Positions 17,280 to 26,256 are shown, counted from the first letter of the stretch. The stretch: DNA of 64,000 nt from JAJTFA01 sp044351265 (GCA_044351265.1 JBILGC010000003.1:1-64000); one strand, 5' to 3'. The notes: a model not told the origin generated them from the sequence alone. Numbers and translations are program-made.

Positions 17280-18398
17280 ATGAAAATTATTGTACAATTG
17301 AGTCGCATACTGGTTGGTGTGCTTTTTATTATCTCCGGTTTTATTAAGGCCAATGATACCATAGGCTTTTCATATAAATTGGAAGAGTATTTTGAAGTAT
17401 TTCACATGCCTTTCTTTGCACACTATTCGATACCCATAGCCATGTTTATTTGCATTTTTGAAATAATTGTTGGCGTGGTTTTATTGGCTGGTTGTTATTC
17501 CCACCTCAATGCATGGTTGCTGTTGCTCATGATTATTTTCTTTACCTTACTCACCGGGTATTCTGCCATAACCAATAAAGTTACAGATTGCGGTTGTTTT
17601 GGTGATGCAATAAAATTAAAGCCCTTTCAATCTTTTATCAAGGACCTGGTATTGCTTGTCTTTATTGCAATCATATTTTGGGGACACAAAAATATTAAGC
17701 CATTATTTAATAAAACCATTAGCAATATAGGCATTTTTGTTGCCCTTCTGGTTACTACTTTCTTTACCTTTTATACCTATATGTTCCTTCCTAAAATTGA
17801 TTTTCTACCATACAAGGTGGGTAATGATATTGTTAAGTTGATGGAGATTCCGGAAGGTGCACCAAGAGATGAGTATGAAATGATTTTTATTTACGAAAAA
17901 GGAGGGCAACAATTTGAGTTTACTGCCGCAAACCTGCCGGCTAATTTAGACACCTATAAATTTATTGACCGAATAGATAAGCTGGTTAAGGAAGGTTATA
18001 AGCCTGCTATTTTCGATTTTAAATTATACAATGACGCAGGTATAGATTATACCGATTCGTTGTTATCCGATAAAGAACACTACAAATTGGTTTTGGTACA
18101 AAAAAGTGTGTTTGAGGGAAGAGCAGGTATGGAGCCTCAGATAGCCGCTCTTGCCAACTCATGGCAACAAGGTGGATACAAGTTTTGGGCATTAAGTGCC
18201 ACTGCTCCCGAGCAGGTTGAAGTATACCGCCATGAGCACCAATTGGCTTTCTCATATTATCTGATGGATGCCACGCCTATAAAATCTATGGTGCGCTCAA
18301 ACCCGGGATTAATATTATTAAAGGGTAATACCGTAATTAAAAAATGGAGCGCCTATAATTTGCCATCATTTGAAACGGTAAAGAAATATATGAACTGA
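17280..18398 (+). CDS. BT_3928-type DoxX/MauE-like membrane protein with thioredoxin-like tail
   Basis: A 372-residue membrane protein. The first 160 residues hold about five hydrophobic segments of DoxX/MauE type, with an Asn-Asp pair after the first (IKANDTIGFSYKLEEYF) and the conserved DCGCFGD motif in the loop before the fourth. Residues about 185-370 are outside the membrane; the last 110 resemble a thioredoxin fold without a CxxC motif (KFWALSATAPEQ, then NPGLILLKGNTVIKKW). This architecture corresponds to a Bacteroidota family often called BT_3928; the function is unknown, with a redox role only inferred from DoxX/MauE relatives. aroK starts 6 nt after its stop, so they are likely co-transcribed. 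Confidence 0.8.
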   Translation: MKIIVQLSRILVGVLFIISGFIKANDTIGFSYKLEEYFEVFHMPFFAHYSIPIAMFICIFEIIVGVVLLAGCYSHLNAWLLLLMIIFFTLLTGYSAITNKVTDCGCFGDAIKLKPFQSFIKDLVLLVFIAIIFWGHKNIKPLFNKTISNIGIFVALLVTTFFTFYTYMFLPKIDFLPYKVGNDIVKLMEIPEGAPRDEYEMIFIYEKGGQQFEFTAANLPANLDTYKFIDRIDKLVKEGYKPAIFDFKLYNDAGIDYTDSLLSDKEHYKLVLVQKSVFEGRAGMEPQIAALANSWQQGGYKFWALSATAPEQVEVYRHEHQLAFSYYLMDATPIKSMVRSNPGLILLKGNTVIKKWSAYNLPSFETVKKYMN

Positions 18399-18404
18399 TT
18401 ACGC

Positions 18405-18941
18405 ATGCACAATAAGTCTGCAAAGAACATTTATCTTGTTGGCATGCCAGGGGCAGGCAAAAGTACGCTTGGTAAAAAATTGGCAAAAGTGCTTGGCTAT
18501 GCGTTTATTGATTTAGATGTGAGGATTGAAGTGCAAGAGAAACTAACTATATCAGAAATTTTTGAAAGCAAAGGCGAAGCATATTTCAGAAATGCAGAAC
18601 ACCTATGCCTGCTTCAAACCCAACAAGAACAATCAGCACTTATTGCTACCGGAGGTGGAGCGCCATGCTATTTTAATCAGATTGAATGGATGAATGAACA
18701 CGGATTAACCATCTATTTAGAGGCGGTACCACAACTTCTAACTGATCGCATTGTTGCGGGCGAAAATAGACGACCACTGTTTGAAAGGAAAAATCCAGAC
18801 GAAATCTTACAATATATCATGCACTTGTTTGAAGCCCGTAAACATTGCTATGAGCAGGCTAAGCTAAAAATAAAAATACCTGCAAATAACTTGCAAACCA
18901 TTGCTAAACAAGCGCTAAAGCTACTTAACCAAGAGATTTAA
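18405..18941 (+). CDS. aroK: Shikimate kinase
   Basis: A 178-residue P-loop kinase that phosphorylates shikimate at the 3-hydroxyl in aromatic amino acid synthesis. It has the Walker A GMPGAGKSTLGKKLA (about 13-27), the shikimate-binding DLD (DLDVRIE), FESKGEAYFRNAE with the substrate Arg, ATGGGAP, and the lid Arg segment NRRPLF. Length is normal. The start ATG is 6 nt downstream of the BT_3928-type gene. Confidence 0.95.
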   Translation: MHNKSAKNIYLVGMPGAGKSTLGKKLAKVLGYAFIDLDVRIEVQEKLTISEIFESKGEAYFRNAEHLCLLQTQQEQSALIATGGGAPCYFNQIEWMNEHGLTIYLEAVPQLLTDRIVAGENRRPLFERKNPDEILQYIMHLFEARKHCYEQAKLKIKIPANNLQTIAKQALKLLNQEI

Positions 18942-19029
18942 ATAGCCCCAAAAAGGCTAAAAGGCCTATCAATGTTGAAAACCTGTGAAAATCTATTTCA
19001 TGAAAAAATGCCTGAAAGCCTTGCTGTGT

Positions 19030-19060
19030 CTTGATTTCTTCATTCTCTTTTATAAGTTTG
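19030..19060 (+). promoter_or_regulatory. Bacteroidota-type promoter for the HU gene
   Basis: TTG at 19031-19033, 19 nt, then TAAGTTTG at 19053-19060. The HU ATG is 37 nt further, in an A/T-rich leader. Good match to TTTG-N19-TAnnTTTG and plausible for a highly expressed gene. Confidence 0.55.
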
Positions 19061-19097
19061 TTCAGGTAAAACGAACCTTAAATAAATTTTAACCATT

Positions 19098-19370
19098 ATG
19101 AACAAGTCAGATTTAATCGACAAAATGTCCGGTGATGCCGGCATCACCAAAGTACAAGCTGCAGCTGCATTAGATGCATTCATGGCAGGTACACAAACAG
19201 CTTTGAAAAAAGGCGACAAATTAATCCTAGTAGGCTTCGGAACTTTCTCCGTAACTAAGCGTGCTGCACGTAAAGGTCGCAACCCACAAACAGGTAAAGT
19301 AATTAACATACCTGCTAAAAAAGTTGTGAAATTTAAAGCAGGTGCCGGTTTGCAAGGCAAAATCAAATAA
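19098..19370 (+). CDS. HU-family histone-like DNA-binding protein
   Basis: A 90-residue nucleoid protein that binds and bends DNA as a dimer. It begins MNKSDLIDKMSGDAGITK, has the hinge GDKLILVGFGTFSVTKRAARKGRNPQTGK with the arm-tip Asn-Pro (RNPQTG) that intercalates in DNA, and ends IPAKKVVKFKAG. This is the canonical HU length and layout. It is a single-gene unit with its own promoter and a strong hairpin terminator 24 nt after the stop. Confidence 0.96.
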   Translation: MNKSDLIDKMSGDAGITKVQAAAALDAFMAGTQTALKKGDKLILVGFGTFSVTKRAARKGRNPQTGKVINIPAKKVVKFKAGAGLQGKIK

Positions 19371-19393
19371 GTTGATTTAAACTACTGTAAAAT

Positions 19394-19422
19394 AAAAAAC
19401 CCCGGCATGCCGGGGTTTTTTT
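19394..19422. terminator. Bidirectional intrinsic terminator between HU and the DEAD-box helicase gene
   Basis: A perfect 16-bp palindrome (19400-19415, CCCCGGCATGCCGGGG) is flanked by six A on the left and seven T on the right, so it works as an intrinsic terminator on both strands for the convergent HU and helicase genes. Confidence 0.92.
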
Positions 19423-19433
19423 GTATGAAGTTA

Positions 19434-21215
19434 TTAATCTCTTCTGCGAGAATAGCCACCTCTTTCTTTTCTTCCGCCAAACGAGCGCCCACCTCTGTCG
19501 CCTCCTCTATCTCCGCCACGGCTACCAAAATCTCTTCTACCACCTTCGCTTCTTCTTCTGCCGTATCTTCCGTCATCACCTCCGCGTCCTTTAGAATAAC
19601 TTTTGTCTTGTTGCTCACCGGAAACTTCAACCCTTAATGTTCTTCCTCTATAATTGCTTCCATGTAATCCTTTTGTTACTTGCTCTATTACTTCAGGATC
19701 TACATTTATAAATGAGTAAACACCTTTTACATCAATGCGCAACAATTGTTTTCCGCTGATACCTGTTAAGCTTAACACCAAATCTTTCATAGATCCTGTA
19801 TTTAAGCCATCCTTTGAACCAACGCTAACAAACAAACGTGCACCTCTGCCTTTTGCATCTCCTTCTGCTTTGCTAGCATCTCTATCGGCCACATTTAAAT
19901 CAGGGCCATTCATATATTCTGCGCTAAAGCGTCTTAACTCTAAGGTGAGCATTTTCTTTAATACTTCTTCCTTATCTAATTGCAAAAGAGGTTTTAGATG
20001 CTTTTCAACTACATCATCAAAGAATGTTTCTTCAATCTCTGTTGAATTGATTGTATCAATAAATGCTAATAATTTTTTATCACGCACTTCCATAGCTGAT
20101 GGAATAAGAACACGTTTAAATTTGATATTGGCTAATTTTTCAATCTCACGAAGTCTGTAAAATTCTCTTACGTTTAATAAGGTTAGAGAAGTGCCTGTTT
20201 TACCAGCACGGGCCGTACGACCACTGCGATGTGTGTAGTTTTCAATATCATCAGGCAAATGATAATGTATCACGTGTGTTAATCCGCTTACATCAATACC
20301 ACGTGCAGCCACATCTGTTGCCAATAAAATTTTAATGGCATGATGGCGAAAGCGGTTCATCACCTTCTCTCGTTGGCTTTGGCTTAAATCGCCATGAAGG
20401 CAATCAGCATTATAACCATCGCGTATAAGCTTATCACTAATCTCTTGCGTTTCATGCTTAGTGGTACAAAATATAATGCCGTAAAAATGCTCACTGGTAT
20501 AATCAAGCACACGTTTCATGGCAGCATATTTATCTTTGGCATGCACAACTGCATACTCATGCGCAATATTTACGTTGGTTGAATTGGCTTTGCCTACAGA
20601 CACCTCTACCGGATCATTCATATACCTTTCGGCAATCTGTCTGATTTCTTTTGGCATGGTTGCGCTGAATAAACAAACACGTTTGTTATCGGGTGTAACA
20701 GATAAAATATTTTCAATATCTTCTCTGAAACCCATATTCAGCATTTCATCTGCTTCATCAAGCACCACATATTTTATACTTTTAATGTTTACTGCTTTGC
20801 GCTCCATTAAATCCATTAGGCGGCCTGGTGTAGCTACAACAATGTGTGCTCCTCTGCGCAGTTCATCTATCTGATGCGAAATACTTGCACCACCATAAAC
20901 CGAAACTACACGCACATTCTTCATGTGTTTGCTGTAGTTGGTGAGGTCGCGAGAGATTTGCATACACAACTCACGTGTGGGGCAAATGATTAAAGTTTGT
21001 GTGCTTTTTGCACTAAAATCCGTTAGCTGCAAAAGGGGTAAACCAAATGCTGCTGTTTTTCCGGTACCGGTTTGTGCTAATCCTAAAATGTCTCTTTCAG
21101 TTTCTAAAAAAACAGGAATGGACTTTTCCTGAATAGGCGTGGGATTCACAAATCCCAGTTCCGAGATGGCGCTTAGAACGGACGCGTCTAAGCCCAGATC
21201 GTTAAAAGTTGTCAA
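19434..21215 (-). CDS. DEAD-box RNA helicase with DbpA-like RNA-binding domain and RGG tail
   Basis: A 593-residue ATP-dependent RNA helicase. Motifs in order: Q motif (FVNPTPIQEKSIP), I GLAQTGTGKTAA (about 44-55), Ia PTRELC, Ib TPGR, II DEAD, III SAT, IV IIFCTTK, V ATDVAARGID and VI HRSGRTARAG. Residues about 465-545 form a DbpA-type RNA-binding fold (ARLFVSVGSKDGL, then VKGVYSFINVD). The last 50 residues are a low-complexity Arg/Gly tail (RGGDRGGDRGG and similar), which usually adds RNA affinity. The layout resembles DeaD/CsdA, involved in ribosome assembly and RNA decay. Its own gene unit ends at the shared terminator. Confidence 0.93.
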   Translation of the reverse strand: MTTFNDLGLDASVLSAISELGFVNPTPIQEKSIPVFLETERDILGLAQTGTGKTAAFGLPLLQLTDFSAKSTQTLIICPTRELCMQISRDLTNYSKHMKNVRVVSVYGGASISHQIDELRRGAHIVVATPGRLMDLMERKAVNIKSIKYVVLDEADEMLNMGFREDIENILSVTPDNKRVCLFSATMPKEIRQIAERYMNDPVEVSVGKANSTNVNIAHEYAVVHAKDKYAAMKRVLDYTSEHFYGIIFCTTKHETQEISDKLIRDGYNADCLHGDLSQSQREKVMNRFRHHAIKILLATDVAARGIDVSGLTHVIHYHLPDDIENYTHRSGRTARAGKTGTSLTLLNVREFYRLREIEKLANIKFKRVLIPSAMEVRDKKLLAFIDTINSTEIEETFFDDVVEKHLKPLLQLDKEEVLKKMLTLELRRFSAEYMNGPDLNVADRDASKAEGDAKGRGARLFVSVGSKDGLNTGSMKDLVLSLTGISGKQLLRIDVKGVYSFINVDPEVIEQVTKGLHGSNYRGRTLRVEVSGEQQDKSYSKGRGGDDGRYGRRRSEGGRRDFGSRGGDRGGDRGGRSFGGRKERGGYSRRRD

Positions 21216-21241
21216 TGTACGTTATTTATTAAAATGAGCGA

Positions 21242-21249
21242 CAAAGGTA
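21242..21249 (-). promoter_or_regulatory. Candidate -7 box for the helicase gene
   Basis: On the minus strand this octamer reads TACCTTTG, a full match to TAnnTTTG, 26 nt upstream of the helicase ATG. No convincing -33 TTTG is present at the expected distance. Confidence 0.35.
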
Positions 21250-21463
21250 GGCTAAACATTTCATATAGTCACCATTACAGGTAATTGCGGGTTTATTTAC
21301 ATCGTTATAAAAACAGCATAAATTCAGTAGTTTCAGGCACTATAGGCCATAAATTCACTAAAATAATCTTATTAAGATTAAAATTAATATTCAATGTATG
21401 TGGCAAAAAACCGTTTTGGGTGATTACATTGGTCGATGTTCCCGAGATAAGGCAGAGATATTA

Positions 21464-21495
21464 TTTGGGCATAAGGCCTTTAGCTCTTAATTTTG
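21464..21495 (+). promoter_or_regulatory. Candidate promoter for the MetH-like gene
   Basis: TTTG at 21464-21467, a 20-nt spacer and TAATTTTG at 21488-21495. Transcription from here would start around 21502, leaving a leader of about 14 nt before the ATG at 21516. It supports 21516 as the true start, since the longer frame would begin upstream of the promoter. Confidence 0.45.
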
Positions 21496-21515
21496 AAAAC
21501 TATTACAGCCTATAT

Positions 21516-22523
21516 ATGAATATTAAAGACCTATTAAACAAACGCATTCTGATATTAGATGGGGCAATGGGCACCATGATTCAGCGGTATAAATTGGAAG
21601 AAAATGATTTCAGAAACAATGAACTGAAAAATCATCCACATCCTTTAAAGGGTAACAACGACTTATTATCTATTACACATCCTGATATTATTAAAGCCAT
21701 ACATGCACAATATTTTGATGCAGGTGCAGATATCATTGAAACAAATACTTTTAGCGGCACCACCATTGCACAAGCCGATTATCATTTGGGAGAAGATTGG
21801 GTATGGAAAATCAATTTTGAATCGGCAAAAATTGCCCGCGAAGTAGCAGATACCTACACAGCAAAAAATCCTGATAAGCCAAGGTTTGTAGCAGGCTCTA
21901 TGGGGCCCACCACCAAGCTTTCATCCATGTCGCCCGATGTAAATAATCCTGGTTATCGTGCCATAACCTTTGATGAACTGGCCCATGCTTTTAAATGGCA
22001 AATTAAAGGCCTGCTGGCAGGTGGTGCAGATTTACTGCTCATAGAAACCATTACCGATACATTAAATGCCAAGGCGGCTTTATATGCAGCACAGGAACTG
22101 TTTGAAGAAACAGGCAAAACTTATCCTATTATGATTTCTGGTACCATAACAGATGCCTCAGGCCGTACCCTGAGCGGACAAACTACCGAAGCTTTCCTTA
22201 CTTCGGTGCGTCATGTCCCTTTGTTAAGTATTGGTCTTAACTGTGCATTGGGTGCCAATGCGCTGCGCCCGTATTTACAGGTGTTGGCAAAGCAAGCTCC
22301 ATTTTTTGTGAGTGCTTATCCCAATGCTGGGCTGCCAAACGAAATGGGACAATATGATGAAAGCCCAGAATTTATGGCAAAACAAGTAGAAGTATTTTGT
22401 AAAGAAGGTCTAGTAAATATTTTAGGCGGATGCTGTGGCACCACACCTGATCATATAAAAGCCATGGCTGAAATGGCTGCCAAATATCAGCCCAGAAAAC
22501 TTGAAATAGCTTCGGCTAACTAA
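21516..22523 (+). CDS. Stand-alone homocysteine S-methyltransferase module (MetH N-terminal domain)
   Basis: A 335-residue homocysteine-binding barrel equal to the N-terminal module of cobalamin-dependent methionine synthase. It starts MNIKDLLNKRILILDGAMGTMIQ in the MetH manner, contains ETNTFSGTTIAQADY, GSMGPTTKLSSMSPDV and ISGTITDASGRTLSGQT, and carries the zinc ligands: Cys in GLNCALGA and the paired Cys in GGCCGTTPDHI. Start 21516 is chosen over longer frames because homology begins there and a promoter lies just before it. In many Bacteroidota MetH is split into this module and a larger folate/cobalamin/activation protein; the second gene is not adjacent here. Confidence 0.88.
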   Translation: MNIKDLLNKRILILDGAMGTMIQRYKLEENDFRNNELKNHPHPLKGNNDLLSITHPDIIKAIHAQYFDAGADIIETNTFSGTTIAQADYHLGEDWVWKINFESAKIAREVADTYTAKNPDKPRFVAGSMGPTTKLSSMSPDVNNPGYRAITFDELAHAFKWQIKGLLAGGADLLLIETITDTLNAKAALYAAQELFEETGKTYPIMISGTITDASGRTLSGQTTEAFLTSVRHVPLLSIGLNCALGANALRPYLQVLAKQAPFFVSAYPNAGLPNEMGQYDESPEFMAKQVEVFCKEGLVNILGGCCGTTPDHIKAMAEMAAKYQPRKLEIASAN

Positions 22524-22535
22524 GAAGAAACAGAA

Positions 22536-22667
22536 ATGAATATACAACTGATCATAGCTGGCATTATCATAGCAGCTGCTGTAGTATTTCTTATCAAAAA
22601 TATGGTGCGCAGCAGCAAAGGCCATGCATGCGAATCAGGCAACTGTAAGCACGCCTTAAAGAAATAG
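22536..22667 (+). CDS. 43-residue Cys-containing single-span membrane protein (FeoB-associated-like)
   Basis: A short ORF 12 nt after the MetH-like gene. It translates as one hydrophobic span (about residues 4-20, LIIAGIIIAAAVVFLIK) followed by a basic stretch and a cysteine pair in HACESGNCKHA. This resembles the FeoB-associated Cys-rich membrane protein family, whose members are 40-70 residues with an N-terminal span and a C-terminal Cys cluster. No feoA or feoB is in the window, so the resemblance is only by layout. Gene reality is supported by the coherent span plus Cys tail and tight spacing. Confidence 0.6.
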   Translation: MNIQLIIAGIIIAAAVVFLIKNMVRSSKGHACESGNCKHALKK

Positions 22668-22720
22668 GCACCGATAATTAGGCCTAAAATTTTATCTTGC
22701 TTCATTAAGTAATACGCATA

Positions 22721-24418
22721 GTGGGCCATACAACTTACTTTAGAAAAAAAACAATCGCACAAATTGCTGCAGAGGCAGAACAATTAGGACAAGATGAGCA
22801 TACACTCAAAAAAACGCTTTCCTTGCGCGATATTACCTCTTTAGGTATTGCAGCCATTATTGGTGCAGGTATATTTAGTACCATTGGCAATGCCAGTGCC
22901 TCCGGAGGTCCTGCCGTTATTTTACTATTTATTTTTATTGCCATTGCCTGTTCGTTTTCTGCCATGAGCTATGCAGAGTTTGCCTCCAGTATACCTATTT
23001 CCGGCAGTGCCTATACTTATGCATATGCAGCCTTTGGTGAACTTACCGCATGGATTATTGGCTGGGCCCTGATTGTAGAATATGCCATAGGCAATATTGT
23101 AGTGGCTATAAGCTGGAGTGATTATTTTACCGGATTAATGGCAGGTGTGGGTCTGCATATTCCTGAGTTTTTAACAATGGATTATTTGAGTGCTAAAAAT
23201 GGTTTTGCGCAGGCAAGCTTATGGTTAAGCAACGGGGAAACACTTACACAACCGTTGCAAGAACAAATGTTGGCTTGGCAACAAGCGCCAGATATTTTTG
23301 GCATGAAACTAATTTGCGATTTACCTGCACTTGCTGTTGTGTTTGCTATCACTGCATTAATTTACCGTGGTGTGCACGAAACCAAAACAGTAGGAAACTA
23401 TTTTGTAGGATTAAAAATGAGTGTAATTGTATTGGTAATAATTGTGGGTGCATTTTATGTAAACCCGGGCAATTGGAGTCCGTTTGCGCCCAATGGGTTG
23501 GCTGGTGTTTTAAAAGGTGTAGCTTCTGTATTTTTTGCCTATATCGGTTTTGATGCGCTGGCTACAACAGCTGAAGAATGCAAAAATCCAAAGAGAGATT
23601 TACCAAAAGCTATGATTGCATCCCTTACTATTTGCACTGTATTGTATATATTAATTGCACTCACCTTAACAGGATTAGTAAGTTATAAAGAACTAGGTGT
23701 AGGCGATCCATTGGCTCATGCGTTTGAACTCATTCACCTATCGTGGATGCAAGGCATTGTGGCCATTAGTGCAGTAATTGCTATGGCCAGTGTATTGCTG
23801 GTTTTTCAAAATGGCCAACCACGCATTTGGATGAGCATGAGCAGAGACGGATTGTTGCCTGCAAAATTTAGTGCCATACATGGCAAGTATAAAACACCTG
23901 CATTTTCAACCATAGTAACAGGAATATTTGTAGCTGTACCTGCTTTGTTTTTAAATCTTAAAGAGGTAACCGATTTATCAAGTATCGGAACTTTATTTGC
24001 GTTTGTAATTGTAAATGCAGGTGTTATTAGGATGGAGAGTCATAAAAACGAATACCATGTGGGTTTCAGGGTTCCTTACATCAACGGGCGCTTACTGGTT
24101 CCATTGTTATGCTTGGTAAGTTTGTATTTTTATATAGTGTTAGGGGCAATGGCTGACGACCTAAATCTTGATCAAACCAAACAACAAATGAATATACCCA
24201 TGTTGCTATTTTGGTTTTTGTTTGTGATACTGGCTATTCTATCATTCAAAAAAAGATACTCAGCCATTCCGGCACTGGGAATGATTAGTAATTTTTATTT
24301 GATGGCACAATTAAACTTTACCAACTGGGCCGCCTTTCTTATCTGGCTTTTGCTGGGCCTTATAATATATTTATTCTATGGTAGATATAACAGCAAATTG
24401 AACACCAATCAGATTTAG
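22721..24418 (+). CDS. Cationic-amino-acid-type APC permease
   Basis: A 565-residue inner-membrane transporter of the amino acid-polyamine-organocation superfamily, most like the CAT group. A hydrophilic N-terminus (about 40 residues) precedes the first span SLGIAAIIGAGIFSTIG; typical blocks are SAYTYAYAAFGELTAWIIGW and FFAYIGFDALATTAEECKNPKRDLPKA, and SRDGLLPAKFS. About 12-14 spans are expected. Start is a GTG, the only start ahead of the conserved part that leaves the N-terminus complete. The substrate is probably one or more amino acids; specificity cannot be read. Its 3' end overlaps the convergent NTF2-like gene by 4 bp. Confidence 0.88.
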   Translation: MGHTTYFRKKTIAQIAAEAEQLGQDEHTLKKTLSLRDITSLGIAAIIGAGIFSTIGNASASGGPAVILLFIFIAIACSFSAMSYAEFASSIPISGSAYTYAYAAFGELTAWIIGWALIVEYAIGNIVVAISWSDYFTGLMAGVGLHIPEFLTMDYLSAKNGFAQASLWLSNGETLTQPLQEQMLAWQQAPDIFGMKLICDLPALAVVFAITALIYRGVHETKTVGNYFVGLKMSVIVLVIIVGAFYVNPGNWSPFAPNGLAGVLKGVASVFFAYIGFDALATTAEECKNPKRDLPKAMIASLTICTVLYILIALTLTGLVSYKELGVGDPLAHAFELIHLSWMQGIVAISAVIAMASVLLVFQNGQPRIWMSMSRDGLLPAKFSAIHGKYKTPAFSTIVTGIFVAVPALFLNLKEVTDLSSIGTLFAFVIVNAGVIRMESHKNEYHVGFRVPYINGRLLVPLLCLVSLYFYIVLGAMADDLNLDQTKQQMNIPMLLFWFLFVILAILSFKKRYSAIPALGMISNFYLMAQLNFTNWAAFLIWLLLGLIIYLFYGRYNSKLNTNQI

Positions 24419-24870
24419 CTGCTGTGGTCGCTAACGATGACCCATTTTTTATCATACTTTTTTAGCAGTAAACTAAAGTATCCCGCTAAGTTTCCTTTCT
24501 CCTTACGTGTAAGATTCCATTTACCCACAACATAGGCGTGGGTGGGCGAAATCACTTCTACCTTCAATATTTCAAAATCAAGATGACCCATACTTTCTTT
24601 ATCAGGGTATGATTTTTTATAATTATCGAGTGTGGCTTGCCAGCCTTTAGTGATGCCTCGTTTGCCAATAAAAGCAAGTGAATCGTTTTTCCAGTAGCCC
24701 ATCATGTATTGCTCCAAGTTCCCATCGTTCCATGCATTTTTTTGGTTGATAAGGAGCTTCAAAATCAAAGTTTTGTCTGGTACCTGTTGCTTTATTTTGG
24801 CAGGCTTTCTGCGTTGCGCAGAAACCATAAAAGTTGTTGCGAGCAAAACAACAATTAGAAATTTTTTCAT
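24415..24870 (-). CDS. Secreted NTF2-like (DUF4440-type) protein
   Basis: A 151-residue protein with a signal peptide (about 1-18, ending MVSAQ) and then a single NTF2-like cone fold of DUF4440 type (about 35-150: LLINQKNAWNDGNLEQYMMGYWKND in two parts, then AYVVGKWNLTR and YFSLLLKKYDKKWVIVSDHSS). Such domains are found in many enzymes and binding proteins; the role of this one is unknown. It is probably periplasmic. The stop overlaps the permease gene on the other strand by 4 bp. Confidence 0.8.
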   Translation of the reverse strand: MKKFLIVVLLATTFMVSAQRRKPAKIKQQVPDKTLILKLLINQKNAWNDGNLEQYMMGYWKNDSLAFIGKRGITKGWQATLDNYKKSYPDKESMGHLDFEILKVEVISPTHAYVVGKWNLTRKEKGNLAGYFSLLLKKYDKKWVIVSDHSS

Positions 24871-24921
24871 GTCTATTTATGAGAATTTTAGCGTGAGTAA
24901 TCCTTATTGAAGCACATTTAA

Positions 24922-26256
24922 CTATGCTATTAAATGCCAAAGCTGATCCATAAAAGCGGCATCTTTTATTTTCTCTTCAGCCTTCTCAGCAATAATTCGT
25001 TCCAGCAAAACATCATTCTTTTTACCCTGAGCCAATGCATACGCATAAGGCATCGTTGTAAAGGATACCAATTCGTACTGCGATTTAAATTTGTCCGGAT
25101 AAAGCTCTGCCAATTCATGCTCAATGAACTTCTTATGCAGAAAATGTTTATCGCCTACTTTGTCGGCCATTTCATAATAGTTTTGAATGGCAAGATCAGC
25201 AATGGCATCTGCATTGGGCTTGCGCAGCTCCTGATATGTTGCAAAAACTTGTGTCCAGTTGGGATAATATTTCTCCACGCATTCATCCAATATCATCACA
25301 TCTTCAAATGAACAATTCATTCCCTGCCCAAAAAACGGAACAATGGCATGGGCAGCATCACCAGCGAGCGCCAACTTATCTGATTTAACCCAAGGGAAAC
25401 ATTTAACCGTAACCAAAGATGAGGTTGGATTAGTAAAATAATCTTCTACCAGAGTAGGCATGAGTGGCACCGCATCGGGGAAATAGGTATTAAAAAACTG
25501 CATCACATCATCGGGCGTTTTGATGCGATCAAATCCGGTTTCACCATCAAATGGCATAAATAAAGTACAGGTAAAATCACCGGAAGGATTGGGTAGTGCT
25601 ATCATCATAAACGCACCACGCGGCCAGATATGTAAATCATTTTTCTTCATCAGAAACTTACCTCCTTCTCCGGCAGGTATAGCCAATTCTTTATAACCTA
25701 CATGCAAGTATTGCTGCGAGTAATTAAATCTATCTGTTGTTTGCAAGCGCCCGCGTGTGGCAGCGTAGGCGCCATCGGTACCAATAATTCTGTCAGACTG
25801 AATGGTTTTAATTGACCCATCTTCCATTTCGAACTTAGCAATGCCATTGTCTATATCTACATCCACGCATTTTGCCTGAAAATGCAGGTTGATATTGCTA
25901 AACTCATCCGCTAGCTCCAGGAGTTGAATATTTAACCTACCACGCGAAACAGAATTAATGGCCTGACCTTCTTTTCCGTATGGTTGAAAAGCAAGCTCAC
26001 CGCTGATGCTGTGCATCATTCTGCCATACATGGGTATGGCATCACTCATGATTTCTTTATCGAGTCCAACTTTCTCAAGTGCTTTGAGTCCGCGCACAGA
26101 AAGGGCCAAATTAATAGACCTGCCTGCTGATATTTTATTCTTGCGCATATCCGGTCTACGTTCAAACAGGTTGATTTCAAAACCACGTTTTGCTAAATAA
26201 ATGGCCAATAAACTGCCTGACAATCCTCCGCCTATAATGGTTATTTTTTGTGTCAT
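24922..26256 (-). CDS. kmo: Kynurenine 3-monooxygenase
   Basis: A 444-residue FAD/NADPH monooxygenase that hydroxylates L-kynurenine to 3-hydroxykynurenine. The N-terminal dinucleotide motif IIGGGLSGSLLAIYL (7-21) is followed by FERRPDMRK, SAGRSINLALSVRGLKAL (a block characteristic of KMO) and RVDIG-like GTDGAYAATRG. The second FAD motif is ALAGDAAHAIVPFFGQGMN, followed by EDVMILDEC. Kynureninase is encoded 52 nt upstream on the same strand, so the two act in sequence and give 3-hydroxyanthranilate. The C-terminal region is less hydrophobic than in mitochondrial KMO, as usual for bacteria. Confidence 0.94.
   Translation of the reverse strand: MTQKITIIGGGLSGSLLAIYLAKRGFEINLFERRPDMRKNKISAGRSINLALSVRGLKALEKVGLDKEIMSDAIPMYGRMMHSISGELAFQPYGKEGQAINSVSRGRLNIQLLELADEFSNINLHFQAKCVDVDIDNGIAKFEMEDGSIKTIQSDRIIGTDGAYAATRGRLQTTDRFNYSQQYLHVGYKELAIPAGEGGKFLMKKNDLHIWPRGAFMMIALPNPSGDFTCTLFMPFDGETGFDRIKTPDDVMQFFNTYFPDAVPLMPTLVEDYFTNPTSSLVTVKCFPWVKSDKLALAGDAAHAIVPFFGQGMNCSFEDVMILDECVEKYYPNWTQVFATYQELRKPNADAIADLAIQNYYEMADKVGDKHFLHKKFIEHELAELYPDKFKSQYELVSFTTMPYAYALAQGKKNDVLLERIIAEKAEEKIKDAAFMDQLWHLIA

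Larger units (their letters stand above)
21216..21515. other. 300-bp intergenic region between divergent helicase and MetH-like genes
   Basis: This gap holds the helicase -7 box (21242-21249) and a promoter-like pair for the MetH-like gene (21464-21495). The reading frame of the latter is open back to 21285 but shows no conserved protein there. I looked for SAM and cobalamin riboswitch hallmarks and could not recognise any. Confidence 0.4.

Noticed and set aside
19382..19637. Frames on both strands across the RGG tail of the helicase
   Set aside because: They arise from the low-complexity Arg/Gly coding sequence and cross the terminator.
21285..21515. Longer N-terminus for the MetH-like protein
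   Set aside because: The frame is open, but the sequence shows no conserved protein, the homology begins at 21516, and a good promoter lies inside the extension.
21285..21515. SAM or cobalamin riboswitch ahead of the MetH-like gene
   Set aside because: I looked for the conserved core words and pairing pattern and found none I could defend.
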